From Heliocybe sulcata (Eukaryota; Basidiomycota; Agaricomycetes; Gloeophyllales; Gloeophyllaceae), in contig ML213532.1 in assembly GCA_004369045.1 (NCBI GenBank), positions 110,239-174,238 of the forward strand: a stretch of DNA of 64,000 nt, read 5' to 3'. Shown here in pieces: positions 45,459-54,666 of this stretch. The number at the start of each line of letters is the position of its first letter. The first letter of the stretch is position 1. A program made the position numbers and the translations under genes. Under the pieces are notes generated by a model. That model saw nothing but the letters and a program-made list of their open reading frames with translations, had not been told where the DNA came from and did no database searches.

Positions 45459-46607
45459 GAGGGTGCAATGTAGGGTCTCTGTTGCGTATCCTTACCTTAT
45501 CGAGGTCTTTTATATTCAAAGTCCTCTCAGGTGGCGTCCGTACTTTTCGTGGCGGTTCTCAGAGATGAAGGACAAGGGATCTGGCTGCGCTCTCCAGCTC
45601 GCGCTAATGTTACGGTGAAAGGAGGTGTGCGCTCCGTCGCTCGCTGCTGCCAATTCCAGTGTTGCCCTGACGTACTCCGGCTACTAGGTGCAGAGGCTCC
45701 AGACTTATTACCACCGAGTGGGCAGCTCGTCAAATCTGTCTTCAATGTTGGCCAGCGGGCTGTATCCATAACTATTGTCTCTTGCACGCGGTCATCCTCC
45801 TCAGTACACTCCTTTGGTGGGACCATGTGAAGGACAATATGGCTCGGACTATCGTCCCCTGTCGCTGACGAGTCTCGTAAGCATAATCTCAGAATGGTAA
45901 TCTATCACTGACTCTGCCTTAATTTATTGTCTGCTGTCTCAGACGGAGTTACCAATGCACCTGCGATCACCGTGTTACATTAATCCGCAACACCACCGCC
46001 CTGTCCTCTCAGTTCCTTTGATGTACTCGAGTGGCAATGTGATCTAAATCGTCAAGGCTCAAGTTTCGAGGGACTGAGGTGATCATTACAATATTCAGTT
46101 CAACTTCGGGAAACTAGGCGTGCAGTTGATCAGTTACAACAGCCAGGCCACGACCACCGCTTCAGATATTCATAGTGGTATGTTCTCACCATATTCCGCA
46201 ACGAATGCGGCTTTTCACTAACTTCGGGTACATCGCAGTGCACCGTCGGCCCAGTGCGAGTTATTCCCAATGTTCGTCAGGTACGGGCGGGACTGCGGTC
46301 AAGTAATGGCCCTAAATTTCGCCGTTTCAGAGCGTTTTCTCTTCGATAGTCACGGATATCCTAATTCATCGTCTATGGTACGTGCATGTCCGGATACCTT
46401 ACAGTCCTACACTTCTCATCATAACACCACCAGAGGTGATATCCCCTGGTGTCAGCATCTGAACGCCCTTCTCCATGCCAATATCCTACACGGGTCGATG
46501 GATACGTATTGCAGATCAATCTAGCCGCTGACGATACGGCCAGATCACCTGGCCAGGAAAACCGTGTTACATGGCACAAGCACTCCAAAATGACTCCCTA
46601 CTCACGG
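45459..46607. other. Non-coding stretch between peptide genes
   Basis: No gene can be supported. Possible splice-like borders occur near 46174 (gtatgttctcacc) and 46239 (catcgcag), but the flanking open frames are short and unrecognised. Confidence 0.4.
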
Positions 46608-46799
46608 TCAAGCTTGGGTCGAGGTAGTCGTTGCGGTTGAGCTCAAGCAATATGCCGGGCAAGAAGGCGGGCTTGGACAAGGGCAATAATAGCCTGGGCC
46701 TGACACCGTGGTCGGGCGCAAGGTGGTTGTTGGGGTTGCGCGTGTTATGGCCATCGCAACCAGGGCGAACGATGCAAGGGCGGAAAGACGCTGGAACAT
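46608..46799 (-). CDS. Small secreted cysteine-containing peptide, type 2
   Basis: 63 aa with an ATG. The signal peptide (residues 1-21, MFQRLSALASFALVAMAITR) is followed by a Thr-rich spacer and a compact core YYCPCPSPPSCPAYC, then a Thr/Ser-rich tail. The pattern C-x-C-x5-C-P-x-Y-C matches the peptides at 52682-52840 and 53785-54024. A decayed copy lies in the family X array at 28680-28850. Probably secreted; function unknown. Confidence 0.65.
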   Translation of the reverse strand: MFQRLSALASFALVAMAITRATPTTTLRPTTVSGPGYYCPCPSPPSCPAYCLSSTATTTSTQA

Positions 46800-47357
46800 C
46801 GTGGTTTGTTTCCTCTGCGGCGGATGCAATCTTTCACTTATGTGTCGAGTCTGAGATGTTCGTTTGCCTTTTGGCTCATTTCTTGCTGAAACGACTGACG
46901 TGTTGTCTAATGCACGTACAGCTTCCGGTGCCTGGCCATGGGCGGTCATCTTGACAGGATAATCCAGGAACGAATGCTTCAGATCGCAGCTTGTGATAGC
47001 CTCTGCGTTTGCTTCCGGGATGTCTTAATAAGTACTCGTGAGCCATCTGCCATTCCCGCTCTCTGCTGATGATATGATTTGGACGGACAGCAGGCCTGTC
47101 ACCCGGCCCACGTCTATTATCAATCGTGACGATCACGGCGCCAGCTTTACGAAGAATTACTGCGGCCCTTATGGCAATGCAGGCTGTGAATGCGCCACTG
47201 AAGTTTGCAATGCACTAACAATCAATCGCTTATTGTCTGCAAGAGACATTGCACGCCACAGGGACCTCGAATGACTTACCACTGGGCATCGCCGCTGACG
47301 CTTGGGGTCAAGAATAAAATCCTGTCCTTCGGACGCTAGGTTCTTCCAATCCAAACT

Positions 47358-47489
47358 ATGAACGTGATTCGTGCGTTGCAACTCACCCTCGTCGCCTTCA
47401 CCGGCCTTGCCTTCGGCCAGTCCTACGCGACAATCCACAACTACCATCTCGTACGGCTGCGGCGCACAGTATCACGACTATGTTCGTAA
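47358..47489 (+). CDS. Short ORF with signal peptide, possibly a truncated peptide gene
   Basis: 43 codons. MNVIRALQLTLVAFTGLAFG is a good signal peptide and resembles MKPVRALQFAILTLAGIAAA of the peptide at 53785-54024. The remainder (QSYATIHNYHLVRLRRTV...) has a single Cys and no shared core, so the gene may be truncated, or may be spliced at the gtacgg after HNYHL. A one-base-deleted duplicate lies at 39534. Confidence 0.4.
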   Translation: MNVIRALQLTLVAFTGLAFGQSYATIHNYHLVRLRRTVSRLCS

Positions 47490-47866
47490 CTTCTCTTGTG
47501 ATTCTATACACTAATTATCGATACACTGGGGATACAATGAACTAGGAAATGATAATACTCGTGAGATGAATAACCGGGCGCTGGTTAGCCACGCGACCCT
47601 TCTAGACCGAAACTTATAATCTACAGTTCGTAAGATGGAGAAGAAAATATCCGGTACACAAAATGATACGCCTGTAATGAACCTTGAAAGAAACGCTAGT
47701 TGCTACACGGGGTATGAGAGCCTCGAAGAGCTGGTGGTGATGTGGTCGGGCAGGTGATGGTACAGTCATAAAGTCGTGTAATCGTAAGACACGTATGCTG
47801 TCTGACAAGACCTAGTCAGCAACGTCGCAAAGAATCACAAGCAACCACCGAAACTCACCATATAGT
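47490..47866. other. Short intergenic stretch
   Basis: No feature is visible in about 380 bp; it is probably the 3' region of the coiled-coil gene. Confidence 0.3.
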
Positions 47867-48913
47867 TTAGTTATAGAACAGCTCCACCTCCGAGTGCATC
47901 TTGTTTAGCTCTAGGGCGCGCGTGAGGGTTGCGATATGGGCGTCCTGGTCCCGGATGTGCGACTCCTGGGTAACGATGATGGTGTTCTGGTCCTCGAGGT
48001 CGAGTTCGAGGCGGTAGATGGTGGACTGTTTGTCGTTGTTTGCAGCGTCGAGCTCGTCAGCGAAGGCGTCCTGGTCCTTGATCTCGGTGTCCTTCTTGGC
48101 GATGACCGTCTGCAACTTCTCAATCTGGGTGTGGTCGTCGGCGAGCTGAGCGTTGAGCTTCTGGATCTCTGCGTCCTTCTCTTTAGCGATGGCGCGAAGC
48201 TTCTCCTCGTACTGGTTCCTCTGCATGGCGAGCCGGTCGTTGCAGTCCTTGATCGCGGCGTCCTTCTCGGCGATGAGAGTCCGCAACCTCTGGACCTGAA
48301 GGCGGTCGGCGGTGAGCTGGTCGTTCTGGTTCCTGATCTGGGCGTCCTTCTCGTCAATGGTAGCCCGCATATCTTCGTTCTACTGAATCTTCTCCTGGGC
48401 AAGCTGCTCACTGTGCGTCTTAAGCTCGTCGTCCTTCTCCTCGGTGACGGCCTGCATCTCCTGCACGAAATGTATCCTCTGCTTCATCAGCTCCTCGTCC
48501 CTCTTCTCGATTTCACCGTCCTTCTCCACAATAATAGCCCTCGCATCGACCAGCTGCCTCGCCATAGCCTCGATCATACCCCGCACCTGCTTCACCCTAA
48601 GAGTAGGGACCCTTGTAGACTCGAGGAGGGTGGGCGCCGGCTTCTTAGTCTTGAATAGCTTCTTGACGTGCTCGGGGGTGAGCGGGATACGGCGGCGGGT
48701 AGACGAGGGCGGAGTGGACGGCCTGGAGGAGGTGGAGGATGAAGGCGAGATGGTAGCGGAAGGATGCGACACAATGAGCTCGGAGGATGGTTCTCGGGCA
48801 ATACGGGCAGGTTGGTCCTTCTTGAGGACGCGAGCGACAAAGGACTGCTTGAGGAAGTTGATGTCGGCGGCTTTGGCCTGGAAGGACATGATGGTCTCCT
48901 TGACAGACGGCAT
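47867..48913 (-). CDS. Coiled-coil protein interrupted by one in-frame TAG
   Basis: From the ATG at 48913 (MPSVKETIMSFQAKAADINF) the frame runs 177 codons to a TAG at 48382-48380, and then continues in the same frame, without indel, for 171 codons to 47867. The N-terminal third is Ser/Pro-rich (ATISPSSSTSSRPSTPP) with a basic patch (STRRRIPLT). The rest is a long coiled coil with an EKD-x-x-I repeat on both sides of the stop (for example TEEKDDELK before, DEKDAQIRNQ after). Continuous heptads across the TAG suggest one ancestral protein of about 348 aa with a CAG-to-TAG change. Function unknown; possibly a structural or scaffold protein. Confidence 0.65.
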
Positions 48914-49490
48914 GATGTAAGAGGTGAAAGTCGTGGTAGCGATCGACAGAGGGTATGTAGAAGAGCGAGTGTATGAAGTGATAGAGTAGAAGACAAGGCT
49001 AGGTCGATGGTAGGAGAAGAGGGAAGAGATGTCGATGGGGAGGAGAGGCGCAAGAGGCGGGTTTATATCCCCACCAGGAGGGGCTAGCAGTCTGGATATA
49101 AATGCGCACGGACCTTGGGTCAGTCACCAGCCAGCTGCAGGACGCGTCCAGAGGGAACCAATCGTGTGCAGATACGATTCTCCCCGACGTCGGTTCAGAT
49201 TGCGACGTCGCTCGCAGCAGAGCACTCCGAGCAGCTTGCTCCCCACCACCGTCGTCGTCGTCGAGAGGAGCGCCGGGGTCCATCCCAGCGGTGGACGCTT
49301 CAGAAGAAAGAGGGTAGCCAAATCGCGGGCAAACGCGTCCGTCACATCATTTCGCACGTGACTTAGGGAATGCAGGCATCACAGTTACAAGCCAACGATT
49401 AGATAGACAGTCTTTCAAGAAGCATATCATTCCATTACAAGTAAGCATTTACACGAGGAACAGAGCGAGTTCGCAAGAGCTACTGGAGCT
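48914..49490 (-). promoter_or_regulatory. Upstream region of the coiled-coil gene
   Basis: No gene is visible. The complement reads ctcctggtggggatataaacccgcc near 49060-49085, so a TATA-like gatataaac lies about 150 bp upstream of the start codon. Minus-strand open frames here overlap this promoter and are not supported. Confidence 0.35.
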
Positions 49491-50560
49491 TACGATCGTA
49501 GAGTTAAATAGGCGCTGGAGGTGAGCTGTACTCACGAATCGTCCTCAAATTTCCCAACTACGGCTTCAGCGGCTTCATACGCTGCTTCAAATCGTCTCGC
49601 AGCAATGGCCTGCATGAGTAAGAACGTCAGAGCCTGAGTATAGCAGCGTAAAAAGGTGCACATTACGAACCCAGTGAAATGGCGAGGCCTCGCGCTTTCG
49701 CGATGGGAACGCGAGTGAACGGACAGCGATACGAATCTTCTGGCTGGAACTCCAGTTGAGGGCACGCGCCTGAGAGAGACCTGGTATGTAGGTGAGTCAG
49801 TCGATGTTCGAAGACGACACGAGAAAAGGTGGTAGGAAACAAAAGGGTTCGCGACCTGGCCAAGACCGCGAACAAAAGAAAGGGCGATATGGAGAAGTAA
49901 AGGATAAAGAAGGAACATACCTTTCTTCGTGAGCAGCCCTGGTCTCATGAATCGTTCGGTGTACCTCGATGAAAGCGTGGTCAGCATCGATCCAACAGCG
50001 AGATATAGTTATGGGAGCGCGAAGCAGACGTTGGCCAGACGCCGCGCCGGTCTCCCAGAACTAAAAACAAAGAGTGACTCACCGTGTATGCAGGTATAGA
50101 CTCGGATGTACGTCCTCATAGATCGACCGGGGTATCTCGAAAGAAGGGTGGTCAGAACCGATTCAAACGAGAGTAAAGCTCGGGGGAAGCAGTGCAGACG
50201 TTGGCCGGACGCCACAGGACTCCACCCAAGAAGCCAAGTACTACTCACCGCCCTCGGATGTAGACCTGTGATCAGTCGTATCTTGAGGAATCGATCGGTG
50301 TTCCTCGCAAAGAATAGTCAGCATCAACTCAAGCCATAAGCATGAAAGATGGGAAGAGCAATATGGACGTTGGCCGGACGCCCACAATGCTCGTCTGAGG
50401 AAGGGGGGATAAGAGTCACTCACGAAGGCTGCAGCGGAAGCGAATGTTCGTACAATATGAATGGATTGTCGAGCATAAATATCTGAAAAGGTGAGTGGCT
50501 GCATGTGATAGAGATAGAACTGTATTAATTAGTTTCGTAACGACGAGCGATCCTGCAAAT
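49491..50560 (-). repeat. Tandem array of mini-exon-like units with splice-site borders
   Basis: On the minus strand, three diverged units of about 165 bp (near 50300, 50140 and 49950). Each has an AG acceptor, a 44-55 nt segment, a GT donor (GTGAGT or GTATGT) and an intron-like part containing acgttggccggacgcc (complement). The small segments are homologous: EHRSIPQDTTDH, IPRSIYEDVHPS and VHRTIHETRAAH. A further exon-like segment lies at about 50430-50485. At the 3' side are two longer exon-like segments encoding ARALNWSSSQKIRIAVRSLA and AIAARRFEAAYEAAEAVVGK. It may be a multi-exon gene or a spliced non-coding RNA. I cannot fix a single reading frame through it. Confidence 0.5.
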
Positions 50561-50668
50561 GTGCCCGCCGCCGCCGCTAGAGATGGGTAGATAAATGATG
50601 TATCATACTTACCTCGCCCCCATCTCCTCCCTAGCTCACCCCTCCCCACCTCCCCTTTCCCCTCTCAT

Positions 50669-51244
50669 CTACGCCATAGACAGCCCCTCGAACCCCCATG
50701 CGTTGTCCTCCTCGAAATCCTCCAGATCAGCCTCGTACGCCAGGGCCTCCTCTACCTCCGCCTCGAAGTCACAATCCCTGATAAGAGAAGCGTCAGCATC
50801 GAAGTTGAGAGAGAGCGAAGACTCATCGAGGTAGTAGTAGGAGAGCATGCTCATATCCGCCACGTCCACGTCCGCATCGTCCGCCATTGCAGCCTCCTCA
50901 AGTTCAGTCTCCTCTACGTCGTCATCCTCCCGCACCAAATGCTCCCACATCGACCTTTCCGACGCCAACTTCGCCTCCAACGCGTGCCGAGCGGTCTCCA
51001 TCTCCACACAAAATTCCTCATACGTAATGCGCAGCCCCGCCCAGCTATCGTCGTTCTGAATCTTCTCCTGCTCCTGCTCCTGCTCCTGCTCCTCCTCGTC
51101 GTCGCGGATGTCATCACCGTCATCGCGGAAATCCTGTCCGAGGACATTCCACTCAGGCAAGTCTGTGTTGGGCAACGCGAGGAAGGCGCCTTCGTGACAG
51201 ATGTCGCCGATGCTACCGAAGCTCTCGAAGACGTAGGACAGCAT
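50669..51244 (-). CDS. Acidic low-complexity protein (unknown function)
   Basis: 191 aa from the ATG at 51244 (MLSYVFESFGSIGD). Strongly acidic: a DDEEEQEQEQEQEKIQ tract encoded by repeated CTC/GAG-type hexamers (51065-51100), then TRHALEAKL-like helix and long Asp/Glu runs (DDADVDVADM, EAEVEEALAYEADLEDFEED). No signal peptide and no known domain. Single exon. Its length and uniform composition over about 190 codons favour a real gene, but there is no homology evidence. Confidence 0.55.
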   Translation of the reverse strand: MLSYVFESFGSIGDICHEGAFLALPNTDLPEWNVLGQDFRDDGDDIRDDEEEQEQEQEQEKIQNDDSWAGLRITYEEFCVEMETARHALEAKLASERSMWEHLVREDDDVEETELEEAAMADDADVDVADMSMLSYYYLDESSLSLNFDADASLIRDCDFEAEVEEALAYEADLEDFEEDNAWGFEGLSMA

Positions 51245-52681
51245 GATGACAGATACGAAGAGCGTAGAAGTCTCGGGAGTATAAAGCAAGGCGCGGTGTG
51301 TAGATTGCGAGAGTTGCGGGACACGGTCGCCTTATATCCGTCGCTGTGCGCGGCAGCCGACCCGAGACAGCCTTGCCTGAGGAGGTTGTGTCGGTCGGCG
51401 GCAGCGCGTTGGACGGCAAGTCTGAGACTGTGAAGCGAGGCGATTCGTCGATGGCGCGGCTCGGCAGTCACCGAGACTCTCCGTCTGAGACGCGTGCGCG
51501 GAGTGACATCACGTGCAGACGCGTCGCGTCACAAGCTTGAAAACAAGACGCGTGTGGTGGCCCGACCATTGTTCAGTATCATAGTACGGATAGATTCGTT
51601 CATAATAAGAGTCGAAGTTGACTGGTGGAAGTGAAGAGTCACTTTCAGACCGGTGAGCAACTCTTCAGCGCCAGCACCAGCCTTCTGTTTCGATTATTAT
51701 CTGTGGTGCATGAACCGAGCTCGAGCGTGAACAATCCATCCAACGAAGCAGACTACTCATCAGTCACGGTACGCCCGCAGACTGTGAGAGTTCCCGCTGG
51801 GGTCAGTCTGTCAGAACAGACGAAGGTGGGATAGCATGAAGCGGACGTACACGTGAACTATGAAGGCAGCACATGCACGACGCAGAAGCGCATTCGGATC
51901 ATATCTTCTCAGACTCGTCGCACGAATGTGAGCAGCTCATCTCACTTTTGTTCACGACAATTTCTGCAATCACGACTGCTTCTTCGCGTGTCGCGTTCCT
52001 CTGCACCTTCTTCCTACGGAAATCGTGACCACTGCAGGGTATTGATTCAGAGCCAGAGGCCTTTCTCGCTCAGCAGACTAGACTGAACTTGACCAGGAAG
52101 AGAGAGTAACTCGCTTGCGAGCGAGGAAAGCTTCGATTTGAATCCATAGGCGAAAGGCGAAAGGCGCGACCAATACATCTCGGTAGATGCCGCAGATCAG
52201 TTGATTCATCGGATATCTATATCATCGCCTTAAAACGTTCTATCACTTCGACGTAGTTTGACATTACTCCGTGTCTTTTGCCGGCCATGAAACTTAGTAT
52301 TCCAGCAACTGACCCTGACGCACGGTCTCTGAGATAGCCTGTTGGACGTCAGAGCTCCCGGGTGTCGCATAACAGTCGACAGAAAGGCTTCCGAGCCGTC
52401 CAGGTGCATGAGTGCAGAAAATGTGATGTGTAATCATTCGCTTCCATTACAAACAGTACTGATTCTAGGTAAGGCTCCTAACAAGAGACTAGCTATCGAC
52501 CGTGCTCGTGGTAGCAGGAGCATTGTTGCCTTCCTCACATAATGACGTTATTAATAGGTCGTGTACTATAGCAGTGCGAACTCTTTCCACTTACAATCAG
52601 CACGGGACAGACAGTCATCCCAACCTCGCTGCGTAATTGGTGAGTAAGATCCATCACTGTCGAGCACGCCGATTTACCTAC
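51245..52681. other. Non-coding stretch upstream of the acidic protein
   Basis: No gene can be supported in about 1.4 kb. Short plus-strand frames (51625-51834, 51853-52086, 52342-52542) have no signal peptide or recognisable motif. Confidence 0.4.
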
Positions 52682-52840
52682 TCATTCGACAACCCAACAG
52701 ATGTCCGGGCAAGGCCTGCCTGGCTTGCAGCTTGCGCATTCGACAATTGGACTGGTTTTTGAGATGACCGCTGTAGTAACTGTGGGTACGGCAATTGTTG
52801 ATGCAGCAAGTGCGAGGAGGAGGACTAGCTGGAATTGCAT
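52682..52840 (-). CDS. Small secreted cysteine-containing peptide, type 3 (52 aa)
   Basis: ATG at 52840; the signal peptide MQFQLVLLLALAASTIAVP is followed by a spacer and the core ECASCKPGRPCPDICWVVE at the C-terminus. The pattern C-x2-C-x5-C-P-D-I-C matches types 2 and 4. A TATA box (complement: cgtataaagctc) lies about 50 bp upstream. It is too short for most ORF cut-offs and easily missed. Probably secreted; function unknown. Confidence 0.65.
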   Translation of the reverse strand: MQFQLVLLLALAASTIAVPTVTTAVISKTSPIVECASCKPGRPCPDICWVVE

Positions 52841-53784
52841 GTCGAAGATGAATAGGACGAATACCTCGCTGGCCCGTGAGCTTTATACGTAGGGAATGTC
52901 TCTGCATTCTGTGTTCCTGGCTAACCCTGGCCTCATCTGAAACCTGCAAAATGCGCACCCAATGATGCGCTCATGGCTGATCTCAATTTGTGACTCTCAA
53001 GCGTTCAGAGCTTGACGAATTGAGCTCAGCTCCCGACACTCGCATAAAGTACTGTGGGATTCCGGAAGTGCCGGGGCGTTTCGTACCTCAAAAATTCACG
53101 AGTTTCAGTGCGTCTTTGCTATGCTCGTCGGTCCTCTCTTTATTCCACTGCACGGTTTGATCCGTTATTGTCAGGGATTTCTGCGACCATACTTGCCTAT
53201 AAGTATAGAGGTGGCAACAATGTGACGAATACACGATCTCTGTAGGGCTAAATTATACCGGCTCTATGAGCGCGAGTGTTACCCTGTTTTCCCGTACAAC
53301 CGTTCAGTGCCTGATGCATACCACCGTGTCAGCTGATGTCACGTTAGACAGGTCGTTCACCCGGTTCCGACCAAGTCTGCATTTTACTGCAATCGACTCC
53401 ATCCGGTGTGCAGTAAGTAATACACCCAGGCTGACGCATGTTGACTCAGATGGGTCTGACTACTAGTGTCGGCAGCATACGCCACCCGCTGACCGGGATG
53501 GACAGGGAGTGGCTATCCGTCGCTGCGGTCAATACAGTGACGCGACATCAACGGCGATTTACTGCGGTCCTTGAAGCAGCTGCTAGCGACAGGCTTACAC
53601 GAGCTAGCAGCATTCCTCTCTCTGGACGGGGTCCAACTGCTACGCCACGGAAATGTTGCATTACTCAGGGACCTCCAGCGCTGTCAGACACGGTCCCTGC
53701 GGTATCAAATACCACCCATATGTGCGATTATGGAGCGCATAAAAGGGGCTCAGACATTGTATCACCTTACTCTGCAGAAACATC
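52841..53784. other. Stretch between divergent peptide genes
   Basis: Contains the TATA box of the type 4 peptide (cataaaagg at 53738-53746). No other gene is supported; open frames at 53438-53894 overlap in several frames without recognisable content. Confidence 0.4.
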
Positions 53785-54024
53785 ATGAAACCGGTTCGCG
53801 CTCTACAATTCGCCATCCTGACTTTAGCTGGCATCGCTGCCGCCAGTCCCGTGCCTCAAGCTTGCAATTCCTGTGTCACCCACATCTGCCCTGAATATTG
53901 TATCGTCCCCCCTACCGTGACGCTTTCATCTATCACGGCCTCTCCCACGAACAGCTGTGGAGAACATTGTACGCAATATGGGGTATGCCCGGACTATTGC
54001 ATCGTAAGCTTTGGGAGTCTGTGA
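53785..54024 (+). CDS. Small secreted cysteine-rich peptide, type 4, with doubled core
   Basis: 79 aa. The signal peptide MKPVRALQFAILTLAGIAAA is followed by SPVPQ. The mature part holds two copies of the cysteine core: CNSCVTHICPEYCIV and CGEHCTQYGVCPDYCIV, that is C-x(2,3)-C-x(4,5)-C-P-[DE]-Y-C-I-V, separated by a Thr/Ser-rich linker. Eight core cysteines suggest disulphide-bonded modules. The TATA box is about 40 bp upstream of the ATG. An intron at the GTAAGC after the last Cys is conceivable. Probably an extracellular peptide; function unknown. Confidence 0.7.
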   Translation: MKPVRALQFAILTLAGIAAASPVPQACNSCVTHICPEYCIVPPTVTLSSITASPTNSCGEHCTQYGVCPDYCIVSFGSL

Positions 54025-54666
54025 TTGCAGGTAAGAAGACTCGGATAATTTCCGACGTCGCTGTTGCTCAACTCACATAGGCATTCAGGAGCCTCAAGTT
54101 GCCGGAACGCAGTCCTGAATGATTTAAGCCATAGGACTAGATGTCCTTATTAACACGGTTGAGGGTGGACGAGAGTACAGCGCAACTGCGAGGAAGCATT
54201 TCTGGCACGCGTTTTCGGTGTATATTGGAGATGTTAGTAGCGTTCACATTGTGACAGACTCAAATGAACTCCCACTGCCGTTCATAAATCTTTGTGAAGA
54301 TAGCTGCACCATTCTCGGGCCAACTTAAGCAATGCATTGCCGGGAAGGTCCGGTCAACCTGAGGCATTTGGCCGGTGGGGTAAATGAAATCCGACCTCTG
54401 TGTGGTGAACGGATCGACGGCTGCTGCATGCTCTAGAGGCTCTCGAAGATATTGGACGAATATGGTGCGTGCCGTTCGGTTACGTCTCCATCCCTCCAGC
54501 TCACAGCGTCCGACAACTTCTGTTGTCCCTAGGATCTAACCATGCTGAATATAGCCAATTATATGCCCAGCGTAGATCGTCATAGACAGTAAGAAGACAT
54601 CGGGATGTGACAGCAGTTAGGAAGAATAGCGGATACGGACGGATTGCAACCCTCTACTGTTGACGT
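54025..54666. other. Intergenic stretch
   Basis: Nothing supported in about 640 bp between the type 4 peptide and the carotenoid oxygenase 3' end. Confidence 0.35.

Noticed and set aside
46270-46524. 84-codon plus-strand open frame between peptide genes
   Set aside because: No signal peptide, no cysteine core and no duplicate elsewhere in the window.
48382-48413. A 32-nt intron (GTGAGC...TAG) that would remove the stop in the coiled-coil gene
   Set aside because: It is too short compared with the 50-65 nt introns of the window, and its length is not a multiple of three, so it would shift the frame.
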